NCBI GenBank assembly: GCA_965217265.1
Contig: CBDCHP010000018.1
Span: 124,001 to 188,000 of the forward strand
Length of the DNA stretch: 64,000 bases
Origin: JAGRGG01 sp965217265
GTDB taxonomy: Bacteria > Pseudomonadota > Alphaproteobacteria > Geminicoccales > Geminicoccaceae
Reading direction: 5' to 3'
Position numbers and translations under genes: made by a program. Below the pieces are notes generated by a model. It did no database searches, was not told where the DNA came from, and was given only the letters and a program-made list of their open reading frames with translations. This document shows, piece after piece, positions 35,797 through 43,520 of the stretch (position 1 is the stretch's first letter; each line of letters starts with the position of its first letter).

Positions 35797-36437
35797 CGCG
35801 CGGGCTCGCCTTGCGGGGGCTTGGCATCGAGGCCGGCGGCCGGCCGCTGCTCGAACCGCTCGACCTCGACGTGGCGCCGGGCGAGGCGGTGGCGCTGATG
35901 GGGCCGAGCGGCGCCGGCAAGTCGACCCTGCTCGCCTGCCTCGCCGGCTTTCTCGGCCCCGCGTTCGAGGCACGGGGCGAGGTGACCCTGAACGGCCGCC
36001 GCCTCGACACCGTGGCGCCCGAGCGGCGGCGCCTTGGCCTCCTGTTCCAGGACGCGCTCCTGTTCCCGCACATGAACGTCTTCGACAACCTCGCGTTTGC
36101 CGTCCCTCGCCGCTGCCGCGGCCCGGCGCGGCGGGCGGCGGTCGAGGCCGCGCTCAAGGCCGTCGGCCTCGAAGGCTTGGGCGCCCGACGCGCGCACGCG
36201 ATCTCCGGCGGCCAGCGGGCGCGGGCTGCCTTGATGCGCACCCTCCTGGCCGAGCCCGAGGCGCTGCTGCTCGACGAGCCCTTCGCCGGCCTCGACCGGC
36301 CGCGCCGCGCCGACGTGCGCGCCCTCGTCCTCGACGCCGCCCGCGCGCGCGGCCTGCCCGTCCTCCTCGTCACCCACGACCAGGAAGACGCCGCCGCCGC
36401 CGGGCGTACGTTGATGCCGTTCGTTGGAGCAGATTGA
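35787..36437 (+). CDS. ABC transporter ATP-binding protein, YnjD-like
   Basis: This is the ATPase of the adjacent importer. The 216 residues contain Walker A GPSGAGKST near 39, the Q-loop LFQDALLFPH, the signature ISGGQRARAALMRT, Walker B ALLLDEPFAGLD and the switch histidine in LLVTHDQEDA. The start is GTG 35787 or GTG 35793; neither is decisive. It is the last gene of the split transporter unit and is followed 2 bases after the stop by palindromic element B. Confidence 0.92.
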   Translation: MAVTRGLALRGLGIEAGGRPLLEPLDLDVAPGEAVALMGPSGAGKSTLLACLAGFLGPAFEARGEVTLNGRRLDTVAPERRRLGLLFQDALLFPHMNVFDNLAFAVPRRCRGPARRAAVEAALKAVGLEGLGARRAHAISGGQRARAALMRTLLAEPEALLLDEPFAGLDRPRRADVRALVLDAARARGLPVLLVTHDQEDAAAAGRTLMPFVGAD

Positions 36438-36438
36438 G

Positions 36439-36584
36439 GAACGCTTCGCGTGCGCTGACGCGCGGTCTTTCTTCTTTTCTTTTTGCAAGTGTTAACGCCG
36501 GAGACTGGCCGCAACGCCGAGGGCCAGCCTCGGACAAAGCAAAAAAGAGGAAAAGAAGCCCTGCGCAGCAGACGCGAAGCGTTC
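36439..36584 (-). repeat. Palindromic intergenic element, copy B
   Basis: This 146-bp copy has outer arms GAACGCTTCGCGTGCGCTGA and its inverted partner, each leading into a pyrimidine-rich tract. The core aligns with the reverse complement of copy A around a CGAGGGCCAGCCTCGGACAAAG stretch. It begins 2 bases after the ATPase stop, and it ends 20 bases from the broken end of the exporter gene on the other strand. Confidence 0.85.
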
Positions 36585-36603
36585 AATCTCCTGCACTGCC
36601 GGT

Positions 36604-37386
36604 TTATGCACCGCCACGCCGGCCATGACGAGCAGCCGCCGGTAGCAGCGCCAGGAGGAGGGCGAAGCTGGCGCGCGGCAGCCGCGACATCGCGAGCTGG
36701 TCGCAGACGTAGGGGATGACCGAGGAGCAGACTCCGACGCCGAGCCCGGCGAGCAGTAGGACGGGGCTAGCGAGCGCGTCGAGGAAGCCGATTGGCATGA
36801 CGAAGAGAAAAGCGACCGCCATCGCTGCCCCGAGCCGCTCGACGCCGGCGGCGGCCCCGCCCTCGGCGGCCTTGTAGCCGAGGATGATGTAGCCGACGAA
36901 CATGGCGCCGTTGAGAAAGGCCCAGAACAGCCCGATAGGATCGCTCGCCCACTTGACGTCGATCAGGACGAAGACGCTGACGAGGGCCAGCGCCAGGGCG
37001 GCGAGGTTGCGGCCGGTCCGCAGCCCGTAGAGGGCGACGCCGATGGTGCCGACGAACTCGATCGCCGCGACGAGGCTGATCGGCAGGCGGTCGAGGGCCA
37101 GATGAAAGGCGCAGTTCATGACGGCGAGGCAGGCGCCGAGCGCCAGCAGCAGCAGGCGCTCGCGCCGACTGGCCCGCCCGAACGCCACCCAAGGCTTGGT
37201 CCACGGCGCGAACACGACGGCGGCCGAGGCGATGCGCAGCCACGCGACGCCGAGCACGCCGACCGCCGGGAACAGCAGCACGGCGAAGGAGGGGCCGAAA
37301 TAGTGGAAGACGGCGCTGACCCCGAACCACAGGTGCGGCGGTACGGTTTCGGCGGCGTTAGTGAGGGACACGTTGCGTGTGTTCAT
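36604..37386 (-). pseudogene. EamA/RhtA-like amino-acid exporter with damaged 3' end
   Basis: The 260-residue frame encodes an inner-membrane drug/metabolite-type transporter resembling RhtA, the threonine and homoserine exporter, with about nine hydrophobic segments (for example FHYFGPSFAVLLFPAVGVLG near the start). It ends abruptly after LPRASFALLLALLPA with a foreign tail AARHGRRGGA. In the next frame the DNA reads LLVMAGVAVHKPAV, which resembles the normal family C-terminus. An out-of-frame internal deletion of roughly two dozen codons therefore seems to have removed the last membrane span. It lies divergent to an AsnC-type regulator. Residual function is doubtful. Confidence 0.7.
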
Positions 37387-37442
37387 GCCGGTTAAAATAA
37401 AGGCGCACACGGTACTTGGAATAAGCTCTGCAAGGCAATACG
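37387..37442. promoter_or_regulatory. Divergent control region between the exporter and the AsnC/Lrp gene
   Basis: This 56-base gap is AT-richer than its surroundings and must hold the 5' signals of both divergent genes. An AAGG lies 7 bases before the regulator ATG at 37443. No clear -35/-10 pair could be assigned. By analogy with Lrp-family arrangements the regulator may bind here. Confidence 0.35.
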
Positions 37443-37943
37443 ATGATTTTAACTTCGTTTTTTAGGATGAAATGCGTGAAACGCCTTCGATATCAAAATG
37501 GCGGCGTCGACGCGACCGACGTCGCGATCTTGCGCGCGCTGGCCGAGGACGCGCGGGTGACGATGGCGGACCTCGCCCGGACGGTGGGGCTGTCCGCGCC
37601 GAGCGTGACCGAGCGGGTGCGCCGGCTGGAGGAGGCCGGGATCATCGAAGGCTACGGCGCGCGCGTCGACCCGGTGGCACTCGGCCTGCCGCTCGCGGCC
37701 TACATCCGCGTCCGCCCGATGCCGGGCCAGATGCGCAAGACCGTCGAGGTGCTGCAACGGCTGGAGGCGGTGGTCGCGTGCGACCGCGTGACCGGGGACG
37801 ACTGCTTCATCGCCCAGGCGCACCTGCGCTCGGTGGAGGAGCTTGAGGCGATCATCGACCAGATCATCCCCTACGCGATGACCAACACCTCGATCATCCA
37901 ATCTTCGCCGGTGGGACGCCGGTTGCCGCCCCTGGCCCCATAA
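37443..37943 (+). CDS. Lrp/AsnC family transcriptional regulator
   Basis: This is a small feast/famine regulator. The 166 residues include an N-terminal winged helix (DATDVAILRALAEDARVTMA to APSVTERVRRLEEAGIIEGY, residues about 22-68) and a C-terminal RAM effector domain ending with NTSIIQSSPV. The start at ATG 37443 is favoured by AAGG 7 bases upstream, although MKCVKRL eight residues later is possible. It faces an amino-acid-exporter-like gene, and such regulators usually sense an amino acid and control the neighbouring exporter. Here the exporter is damaged. Confidence 0.9.
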   Translation: MILTSFFRMKCVKRLRYQNGGVDATDVAILRALAEDARVTMADLARTVGLSAPSVTERVRRLEEAGIIEGYGARVDPVALGLPLAAYIRVRPMPGQMRKTVEVLQRLEAVVACDRVTGDDCFIAQAHLRSVEELEAIIDQIIPYAMTNTSIIQSSPVGRRLPPLAP

Positions 37944-38158
37944 GCGGCGCGCGTACCAAGGGACAGGTTCGACAACGAGCCCTAGACACGCGGCGATTGC
38001 CTGGGTTAGGTGGGCGAAACGGGCGTCCGCCGAGCCTGTCGAGGCCCCCTATACGGGCAGGCACCTCGACGCGGCGGTTCGCCTTGGGGGTTTGTCACGC
38101 CTTTCGTCACTCAAAGCTTGAGCGGTCGCGCCGATCGCTCTTGCGGAGCATAAAGCCC

Positions 38159-39367
38159 ATGACCAACGACCGTGGTTCGGTTCGACCCGGCTGCCGTGCC
38201 CGCCCCGCGGCCTTGGTCTGCCTGCTCGTCCTCGGAGCGGTGGCGCTCCACGCCCCGGGGTCGCCGCGGGCCGAGGATGCGAGGCGGCTGATCCCCGGCG
38301 CGGCCATCGCGGCGGCAATCGTTCCGGTAGCGGCCGCCGACCTCGGCCCCGGAACGCTGGGCGGGCGCGACGCCGTCGTGAGGCTGGAGAAGACCCAGAT
38401 GGCGCGCGATCTCTTCGCCGTCGATCGGGAGCGCGTGGCCGCCTTGCGAGAATTGCGGGCGATGGGTGACGCCTTCGGGCTCGGCCCCGAGGTGGCAGCG
38501 GCGACCGACGCCGAGGCGAACGCGCTGGCGATCGAGATCGCGGCCCTGGAGCGGGACCTGGCCGCCTTTCGGGCAGCACCCGAGGCCGCGGCGCAAGATC
38601 CCTGGGCGCGGCGCTGGGGCATCGAGATCACCGAGATGCGCTTGAAGAAGCTTAAATCCCGCGCCGACGCGATGTCGGGGCAGGTCAAGGGCTGGATCGG
38701 CGAGCGGCTGGCCTCGGTCGAGCGGCTGCTCGGCCGCGCCGGCGCCGACACCGGCGAACTCCTCGCCCGCCTCGACGACGATTCCAGCGAGGCCGACACG
38801 AGCGCGCAGGGCGGGCCGCTGGAGCCGTTCGCCGGTGATCCCATGGAGTTCGCGGCGTTCGGGCCGTTCGAGGGCGTCCCGCCCGCTTCGGCCTTGAGTG
38901 AGGAGGTGCAGCGCCTCGCCGCCACTAACCGCCTGCTCGCCACCCTGCCGCTCATGGCCCCGCTGGACGACGCGCGCATGACGAGCCGCTACGGCGTCCG
39001 GCGTGACCCGATCACCGGCCGCCGCGCCATGCACAGCGGCATCGATTTCGCCGCACCTAAAGGAACGCCCGCCCACGTGACGGCGCCCGGCACCGTGCTG
39101 CGCGCCGAGAGGAGCGGCGCCTACGGCCTCCTGGTCGAGGTCGACCACGGGCTCGGCGTCGTCACCCGCTACGCGCACATGGACGAGATCGTCGTCGTGC
39201 CCGGCGAGCGGGTCGAGGAGGGCCAGCAGGTCGGCGTGATCGGCAGCACCGGCCGCAGCACCGGCCGCCACCTGCACTACGAGATCCTGATCGACGGGCG
39301 CCACATCAACCCGAAGGGCTTCTTGCAGGCCGGCACCAAGCTTGCCGCTACCATGCTCGGCGGTTGA
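38159..39367 (+). CDS. M23 family metallopeptidase (LytM-type) with signal peptide and coiled coil
   Basis: The 402-residue protein is exported (hydrophobic ALVCLLVLGAVALHAPG near residue 20), has a helical, probably coiled-coil middle (about 60-190) and a C-terminal LytM domain. The zinc ligands are H292 and D296 in MHSGIDF and H373 in HLHYE; H371 is the adjacent catalytic-type histidine. All are present, so it may be an active peptidoglycan endopeptidase rather than an EnvC-like activator. The start MTNDRGSV is preferred, with GGAG 10 bases upstream; the open frame extends 54 codons further. It stands alone, 45 bases before element C. Confidence 0.9.
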   Translation: MTNDRGSVRPGCRARPAALVCLLVLGAVALHAPGSPRAEDARRLIPGAAIAAAIVPVAAADLGPGTLGGRDAVVRLEKTQMARDLFAVDRERVAALRELRAMGDAFGLGPEVAAATDAEANALAIEIAALERDLAAFRAAPEAAAQDPWARRWGIEITEMRLKKLKSRADAMSGQVKGWIGERLASVERLLGRAGADTGELLARLDDDSSEADTSAQGGPLEPFAGDPMEFAAFGPFEGVPPASALSEEVQRLAATNRLLATLPLMAPLDDARMTSRYGVRRDPITGRRAMHSGIDFAAPKGTPAHVTAPGTVLRAERSGAYGLLVEVDHGLGVVTRYAHMDEIVVVPGERVEEGQQVGVIGSTGRSTGRHLHYEILIDGRHINPKGFLQAGTKLAATMLGG

Positions 39368-39412
39368 AGACCGCAAGCGGGCCGTGTCATGGTTTGAACG
39401 CTTGGCTTGGGT

Positions 39413-39560
39413 GAACGCTTCGCGTGCGCTCGCCGCGCGGGCTTTCTCTCTTCTTTTTTACTGTTTGTCGTTGGAGACTAGCCGGGGCGCCGATGCCAGC
39501 CCCGGCCAAAGTTGCAAAAAAGAAGAAAAAAGACCGCGCGTCAGCGCACGCGAAGCGTTC
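39413..39560 (-). repeat. Palindromic intergenic element, copy C
   Basis: This 148-bp copy has a left arm nearly identical over about 57 bases to that of copy A. Its core is in the orientation of copy B (GGAGACTAGCCGGGGC and further). It lies between the M23 peptidase and the YeeE gene. A shorter GAACGCTTGGCTTGGGT at 39396 just before it may be a remnant of another arm. Confidence 0.85.
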
Positions 39561-39601
39561 CTGCCGGCCCAAGCCGAGGCCTTGCCCGCAGGGCGCCGAA
39601 C

Positions 39602-40618
39602 TTGACAGCCACCGCGATCCTGCTCCCCTTCGTCGGCCTCCTGATCGGCACGGGTCTGGGCGTGCTCGGCGGGCGGACGCACTACTGCTTCATGGGCGCC
39701 ATCAGCGACGCCGTCTTGTTCAACAGCGCCCGGCGCCTGCGCGCCTGGGGCTTGGCGCTGGCGATCGCGCTGGTCGGCACGCAGGCCCTGGCGCTCGCCG
39801 GCCTGCCGCTCGCCGCCAGCCCCTACAGGGCCATGCCCGCCTTCTGGCTCGGCGCGCCCTTGGGCGGCGTCGCATTCGGGATCGGCATGGTGCTGGCCGG
39901 CGGCTGCGCCTTTCGCACCCTGGTTCGCGCCGGCGGCGGCAGCTTACGCGCGCTCGCCGTCGCCCTGGTCGTGGCGCTCACCGCCTGGGCCGGCGGCGTG
40001 CTCGGCCTGTCCCCGCCCCTGTCCCCACCATTGTCGGCGGCCGGGGAGGACGTCCAGGCCGCTTGGCGCTACCCCTTGGCCCTCGTCCTCGCCGCCGGCC
40101 TCGCGTGGTATTGGTGGCGAGAGCCCCGCGCCGCGGCGCGCGCTGAGGCGGGTCGGATCGGCGCCGCGTTCGGGCTCGCCGTCCCCGCGTGCTTCGCCGC
40201 CGCCTGGGCGCTTGACGGCCGCCTGGACGGCTTAGCGCTCGCGGTGCAGAGCGGCGGCCTCGTCAAGGCGGCTCTCGAAGGCACGGGCTCTGGCGGCCCA
40301 GGTCCTGGCGGCCTCGGGTGGGGCCTCGTGCTCGGCACGTTGCTGGGCGCGCTGGTCGATGCCTCGCTGCGGCGCACGCTGCGCGCCGACAAGTTCGTTG
40401 ATCGAAAAGACGTCGCGCGCCACCTCGCCGGCGGCGCCTTGATGGGGCTCGGCGCCGCCGCCGCCATGGGCTGCACGCTCGGCCAAGGCTTGAGCGGGCT
40501 CGCGACCCTGGCCTCAAGCGCCGTCCTCGCCGCGGCCGGCATCGTGCTCGGCGCGATCGTCACCTTGCGCTACATGCTCTACGGACCCGGGCTTGGTCTC
40601 GGCCAGCAGGGCGCATGA
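39602..40618 (+). CDS. YeeE/YedE family membrane protein (thiosulfate-transport type)
   Basis: The 338-residue protein is an integral membrane member of the YeeE/YedE (DUF395) family; a characterised member, TsuA, takes up thiosulfate. Conserved cysteine motifs are visible in GGRTHYCFMGA near the N-terminus, AGGCAFRTLVRAGGG in the middle and AMGCTLGQGLSG near the C-terminus, matching the sulfur-relay cysteines. The start is TTG 39602 with AGGG 8 bases upstream. The frame continues upstream, but that part lies inside repeat copy C and encodes a basic non-membrane tail. It is followed by a TIGR02186-like gene and a UspA-type gene. Confidence 0.88.
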   Translation: MTATAILLPFVGLLIGTGLGVLGGRTHYCFMGAISDAVLFNSARRLRAWGLALAIALVGTQALALAGLPLAASPYRAMPAFWLGAPLGGVAFGIGMVLAGGCAFRTLVRAGGGSLRALAVALVVALTAWAGGVLGLSPPLSPPLSAAGEDVQAAWRYPLALVLAAGLAWYWWREPRAAARAEAGRIGAAFGLAVPACFAAAWALDGRLDGLALAVQSGGLVKAALEGTGSGGPGPGGLGWGLVLGTLLGALVDASLRRTLRADKFVDRKDVARHLAGGALMGLGAAAAMGCTLGQGLSGLATLASSAVLAAAGIVLGAIVTLRYMLYGPGLGLGQQGA

Positions 40619-40684
40619 CGCGTTGCCGGCCGCTTGCTTTGGGGCCTATAACCGGCGAGGTTGATCCAAGGGGGTCCGTGGACC

Positions 40685-41437
40685 GTGCAATCGCTCAACC
40701 GTCGGCCGGCCGCCGCGCTCACGATCCTGGCGGTCCTCGTGCTCGGGCCCTGGCCGACGCGGGCCGCGTTCATCGCCGACCTCTCGCACCACCTGATCGC
40801 GATCACGACCGCCTTTACCGGCTCCAACGTCCTCCTGTTCGGCACGACCGAGCCCGGGGCCGACGACGTCGTGACGGTGGTGCGCGGCCCGGCGCAGGAG
40901 GTCACCGTGCGGCGCAAGGACCGCTTCGGCGTCTTCTGGCTCAACCACGACGAGGTCACCTTCGCCACCGTTCCCGCCTACTACGCCGTGGCCGCGAGCG
41001 GCCCCTTGGACCAGATCGGCCTGCCAAGAGAACTGCAGCGCCAGCAGATCGGCTTTGAGAACCTGCCGTTCAACGCCGAAGACCCGGGGCCCGGCATCGG
41101 CGTACCCGCGTTTCGTGACGCACTCATCCGCAACAAGCAAGGGCAAGACCTCTACGCCCCGGTGATCGGCAACGTCCGGTTCCTCGGCGAGAGCCTGTTT
41201 CGTACGACGCTCAGCTTCCCGGCCAACATCCCGCCCGGCTCCTATAAGGTCGAGATCTACCAGTTCAAGGACGGCCGGGTCGCCGCAGCGCAGCAAAGTG
41301 CGCTGACCATCACCAAGATCGGTGCCGAGGCCGAGGTCTACGACCTGTCGCGCCACAACCCGGTCCTCTACGCGCTCGCCTCGGTCGGCCTCGCCCTCGT
41401 CGCCGGCTACTCGGCCGGCCTCATCTTTCGGAAATAG
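40685..41437 (+). CDS. TIGR02186-like protein, exported with C-terminal anchor
   Basis: The 250-residue protein resembles the uncharacterised alphaproteobacterial TIGR02186 family. It has a signal peptide ending near TRAA, a periplasmic beta-rich region (LSHHLIAITTAFTGSNVLLF start, SFPANIPPGSYKVEIYQFKDG), and one C-terminal membrane span (LYALASVGLALVAGYSAGLIF). The start is GTG 40685, 10 bases after AAGGGGG. Family members often sit beside sulfite or sulfur-compound exporters; here the neighbour is a YeeE-type protein, which supports a role with sulfur compounds. Biochemical function is unknown. Confidence 0.75.
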   Translation: MQSLNRRPAAALTILAVLVLGPWPTRAAFIADLSHHLIAITTAFTGSNVLLFGTTEPGADDVVTVVRGPAQEVTVRRKDRFGVFWLNHDEVTFATVPAYYAVAASGPLDQIGLPRELQRQQIGFENLPFNAEDPGPGIGVPAFRDALIRNKQGQDLYAPVIGNVRFLGESLFRTTLSFPANIPPGSYKVEIYQFKDGRVAAAQQSALTITKIGAEAEVYDLSRHNPVLYALASVGLALVAGYSAGLIFRK

Positions 41438-41439
41438 CC

Positions 41440-41913
41440 ATGTCCGACACCGTACCGTTTCGCGTCTTCCTCGTCGTCGTCGACGCCAGCGAGGAGATGC
41501 ACGCCGCTCTCCGCTACGCCTGCCGCCGCGCGCGCCACACCGGCGGCCGGGTGGCGCTGCTCCAGGTCATCGAGCCGGTCGGGATCCAAGAATGGCTCGG
41601 CGTCGGCCGCCGCATGGAGGAGGAGGCGCGGCTCGACGCCGAGAGGCTGCTCCAGTCGCTCGCCGCCGAGGTCTTCCAGCAGACCGGGCAACTGCCGGCC
41701 TTGCACCTGCGCGAGGGTGATCAGGTCGAGGAACTGACGGCGGTCTTGGCCGAGTCGCCCGAGATCTCGCTCCTCGTCCTCGCGACCGCGCCCGACGCCA
41801 AGAACCCCGGCCCCCTCATCGGCCACGTCATCGCCAACAACCGCACCTTTCCCATCCCGGTCACCCTCCTGCCGGGCCAGCTCAGCGAGGAACAGATCGA
41901 CGCGCTGAGCTAG
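41440..41913 (+). CDS. Universal stress protein (UspA) family
   Basis: The 157-residue protein has the UspA fold signature. It begins with FRVFLVVVDASEEMHAALRY, has a GGRVALLQVIEP strand, an amphipathic helical middle and LVLATAPDAKN followed by FPIPVTLLPG at the end. The nucleotide-binding GXXGXXXXG pattern of ATP-binding members is not evident, so it may not bind ATP. It follows the TIGR02186-like gene by 2 bases and is probably cotranscribed. Confidence 0.82.
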   Translation: MSDTVPFRVFLVVVDASEEMHAALRYACRRARHTGGRVALLQVIEPVGIQEWLGVGRRMEEEARLDAERLLQSLAAEVFQQTGQLPALHLREGDQVEELTAVLAESPEISLLVLATAPDAKNPGPLIGHVIANNRTFPIPVTLLPGQLSEEQIDALS

Positions 41914-41914
41914 G

Positions 41915-41958
41915 GCATTTTCAAGCAAAGCCGGTCCGGCTTTGCGTCAGGAAAATGC
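41915..41958. repeat. Palindromic REP-like element (target of the IS insertion)
   Basis: GCATTTTC and GAAAATGC (8 bp) flank an inner inverted repeat GCAAAGCCGG/CCGGCTTTGC. The sequence GCGTCAGGAAAATGCG followed by a CAAAAC stretch recalls a dispersed palindrome that is common between genes in Rhizobiales and relatives. That link is from memory and was not checked by search. The IS1-family element at 41973 is inserted in its right-hand tail. Confidence 0.7.
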
Positions 41959-41972
41959 GCCGATACAAAACG

Positions 41973-42750
41973 GAGGGTTTGAGCTTGGCATAGACCGCCC
42001 ATATCCGTCGGCCAGGGAACGGCGGACGGGGCGGGTTGGATGGGGCTACGGTGCAAGGGGTGCGGGGGCGAGGAGCACGTCAAGAACGGGTTCATGCGCG
42101 GCAAGCAACGCTACCGCTGCAAGGGCTGCGGGCTGAACTTCACCGACACCCCGCCGCGCGGGATGCCGCTGCGGCTCAAGGTGGAAGCGGTGCTGCTCTA
42201 CCTCAGCGGCGTCTCGATGAACCGCACCGCCAAGCTGCTCGGGGTGTCGACCCCCACGGTGCAGGCCTGGATCGAGCGCTTTGCGGAAGTCTACGCGCAA
42301 AAGCCCGAGCCCGAAGGCCGTGCCGTCGTGGTCGAGCTGGACGAGATGTGGCACTACCTCAAAAAAAGCCGAACAAGCTGTGGGTCTGGAAGGCTCGGGA
42401 TCGTGCTACGGGACGGCTCATCGACTGGGAGCTGGGGGGTCGTGACCGAGCCACCCTTGAACGCCTTCTCAAGCGCCTGAAGCGCTGGGGCGTGCGGCTC
42501 TACTGCACCGACGACTGGGCCGCCTACGAGAAGGCGATCCCCCAAGGCCGGCTCTACGTCGGCAAAAAGGAGACCCACGGCATCGAGCGCGACCACGCCC
42601 GCCAGCGGCACTGGCTCGCCCGCTTTCGGCGCCGGTCGATCGTGGTCTCCAAGGCCGTGCGCATGGTGGACGCCTCGATCGCGCTGTTCGCCCGCTTCGG
42701 CGGCAACGACAAGATCGGCGACCTCCGGTCTATGCTAGCCTGAGACCCTC
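41973..42750 (+). mobile_element. IS1-family insertion sequence, complete
   Basis: This 778-bp element has imperfect 25-bp terminal inverted repeats (GAGGGTTTGAGCTTGGCATA... at 41973-41997 against 42726-42750, about 20 of 25 matching). It is flanked by a perfect 8-bp target duplication ACAAAACG at 41965-41972 and 42751-42758. The transposase is made by frameshifting at an A7 run. Both ends, the duplication and the coding frames are intact, which suggests a recent insertion. Confidence 0.93.
42040..42743 (+). CDS. IS1-family transposase, joined by a programmed -1 frameshift
   Basis: The upstream frame (from ATG 42040) encodes an InsA-like zinc-finger and helix-turn-helix protein (CKGCGG and YRCKGCG, then AKLLGVSTPTVQAWIERF). 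It reaches DEMWHYLKK at a run of seven A at 42361-42367. A -1 slip there continues into KPNKLWVWKARDRATGRLID, the InsB catalytic frame, with TDDWAAY and HGIERDHARQRH as the later acidic-site regions, ending at 42743. Unshifted reading gives a 146-residue InsA-like product ending at 42480. This is the standard IS1 arrangement. Confidence 0.9.
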
Positions 42751-42758
42751 ACAAAACG

Positions 42759-42929
42759 TTCTAGTGATAATTTTTAACTCTCTTCCTAACCTTCTTGCCT
42801 TGCGGTCTGTAGACTATAGCCGACAATGGAGGGTGGTGAGGTAGATAGGCTACTTTGTCATGACTGCTCCCTCCTTTAGGTAGATCGCAATGTCGCTTGG
42901 AGCGCTCGTCGCTCACCTAACCGATCTTT
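42759..42929. other. Intergenic DNA after the IS
   Basis: This 171-base stretch is AT-richer than the rest of the window. No gene, tRNA, terminator or convincing promoter was seen in it. It may be flanking DNA that came with the damaged gene that follows. Confidence 0.5.
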
Positions 42930-43491
42930 TCAAGCGGTGAAAATCGGCAGGTCGGCAGCGTTGAGCGCGCCGCGATACAGGACGTGTGGCACGCGGTGGT
43001 ACAGCGGCGGTCGACCGTCGCGCGCGATCGTCTCGTTATAGTAAGTTTTGGTGTCGTCCGGCAGCGTGGCAAGCGTTGGCACTAGATCTGGTCGGTACGG
43101 GACGAAATTGCCCGGATCGAACTTGTTCCGACTCCGTTCGTCGACGCGGCGGTACAGATAGATCGTCGCGCGCTCGGGCTTGAGCAAATTCGGATCAATG
43201 AAGAGCACCGGAGCACGGGTTCGGGGCGTCGGCCCGCTTTCACGAGCGCCTGCTTGATCTCCAAGGGTGATACTGGCGACACAGGTGCAGCACGTCGCCC
43301 CATGCACAGCCCAGTCCAGGGATCTGCTGACGGGGTATGTGCTCACGCCCGACGTACTTCTTCAACTGCTCCTCGTACAGGCCGGGGTAGAGCCGCGCGA
43401 GCACGTTGAGCGGGTAGAGCATAGCACCCTGCAAATCGCGGGGCACAGAGTGGTAGAGGTACATCCCCGCTACCTTCGAGAGCTTGGGCAT
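42930..43491 (-). pseudogene. Frameshifted hypothetical protein gene
   Basis: Three overlapping minus-strand frames join into one plausible protein. The first, MPKLSKVAGMYLYHSVPRDL to WGDVLHLC, covers 43491 to about 43284. The second, VSPLEIKQALVKAGRRP, runs to about 43220. The third is VLFIDPNLLKPERATIYLYR to GALNAADLPIFTA, with a stop at 42930. Two frameshifts are therefore needed, near 43275-43285 and 43205-43225. The joined product resembles a family of uncharacterised bacterial proteins of about 180-190 residues, recalled from memory. Either the gene has decayed or the assembly carries two indel errors. Confidence 0.65.
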
Positions 43492-43520
43492 TCAAGCGAA
43501 CAGAACCCATCGTTCAAGAC

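Noticed and set aside
37997..38158. Upstream extension of the M23 peptidase
   Set aside because: The 54 extra codons are arginine- and serine-rich, would bury the signal peptide inside the protein, and a good start with GGAG exists at 38159.
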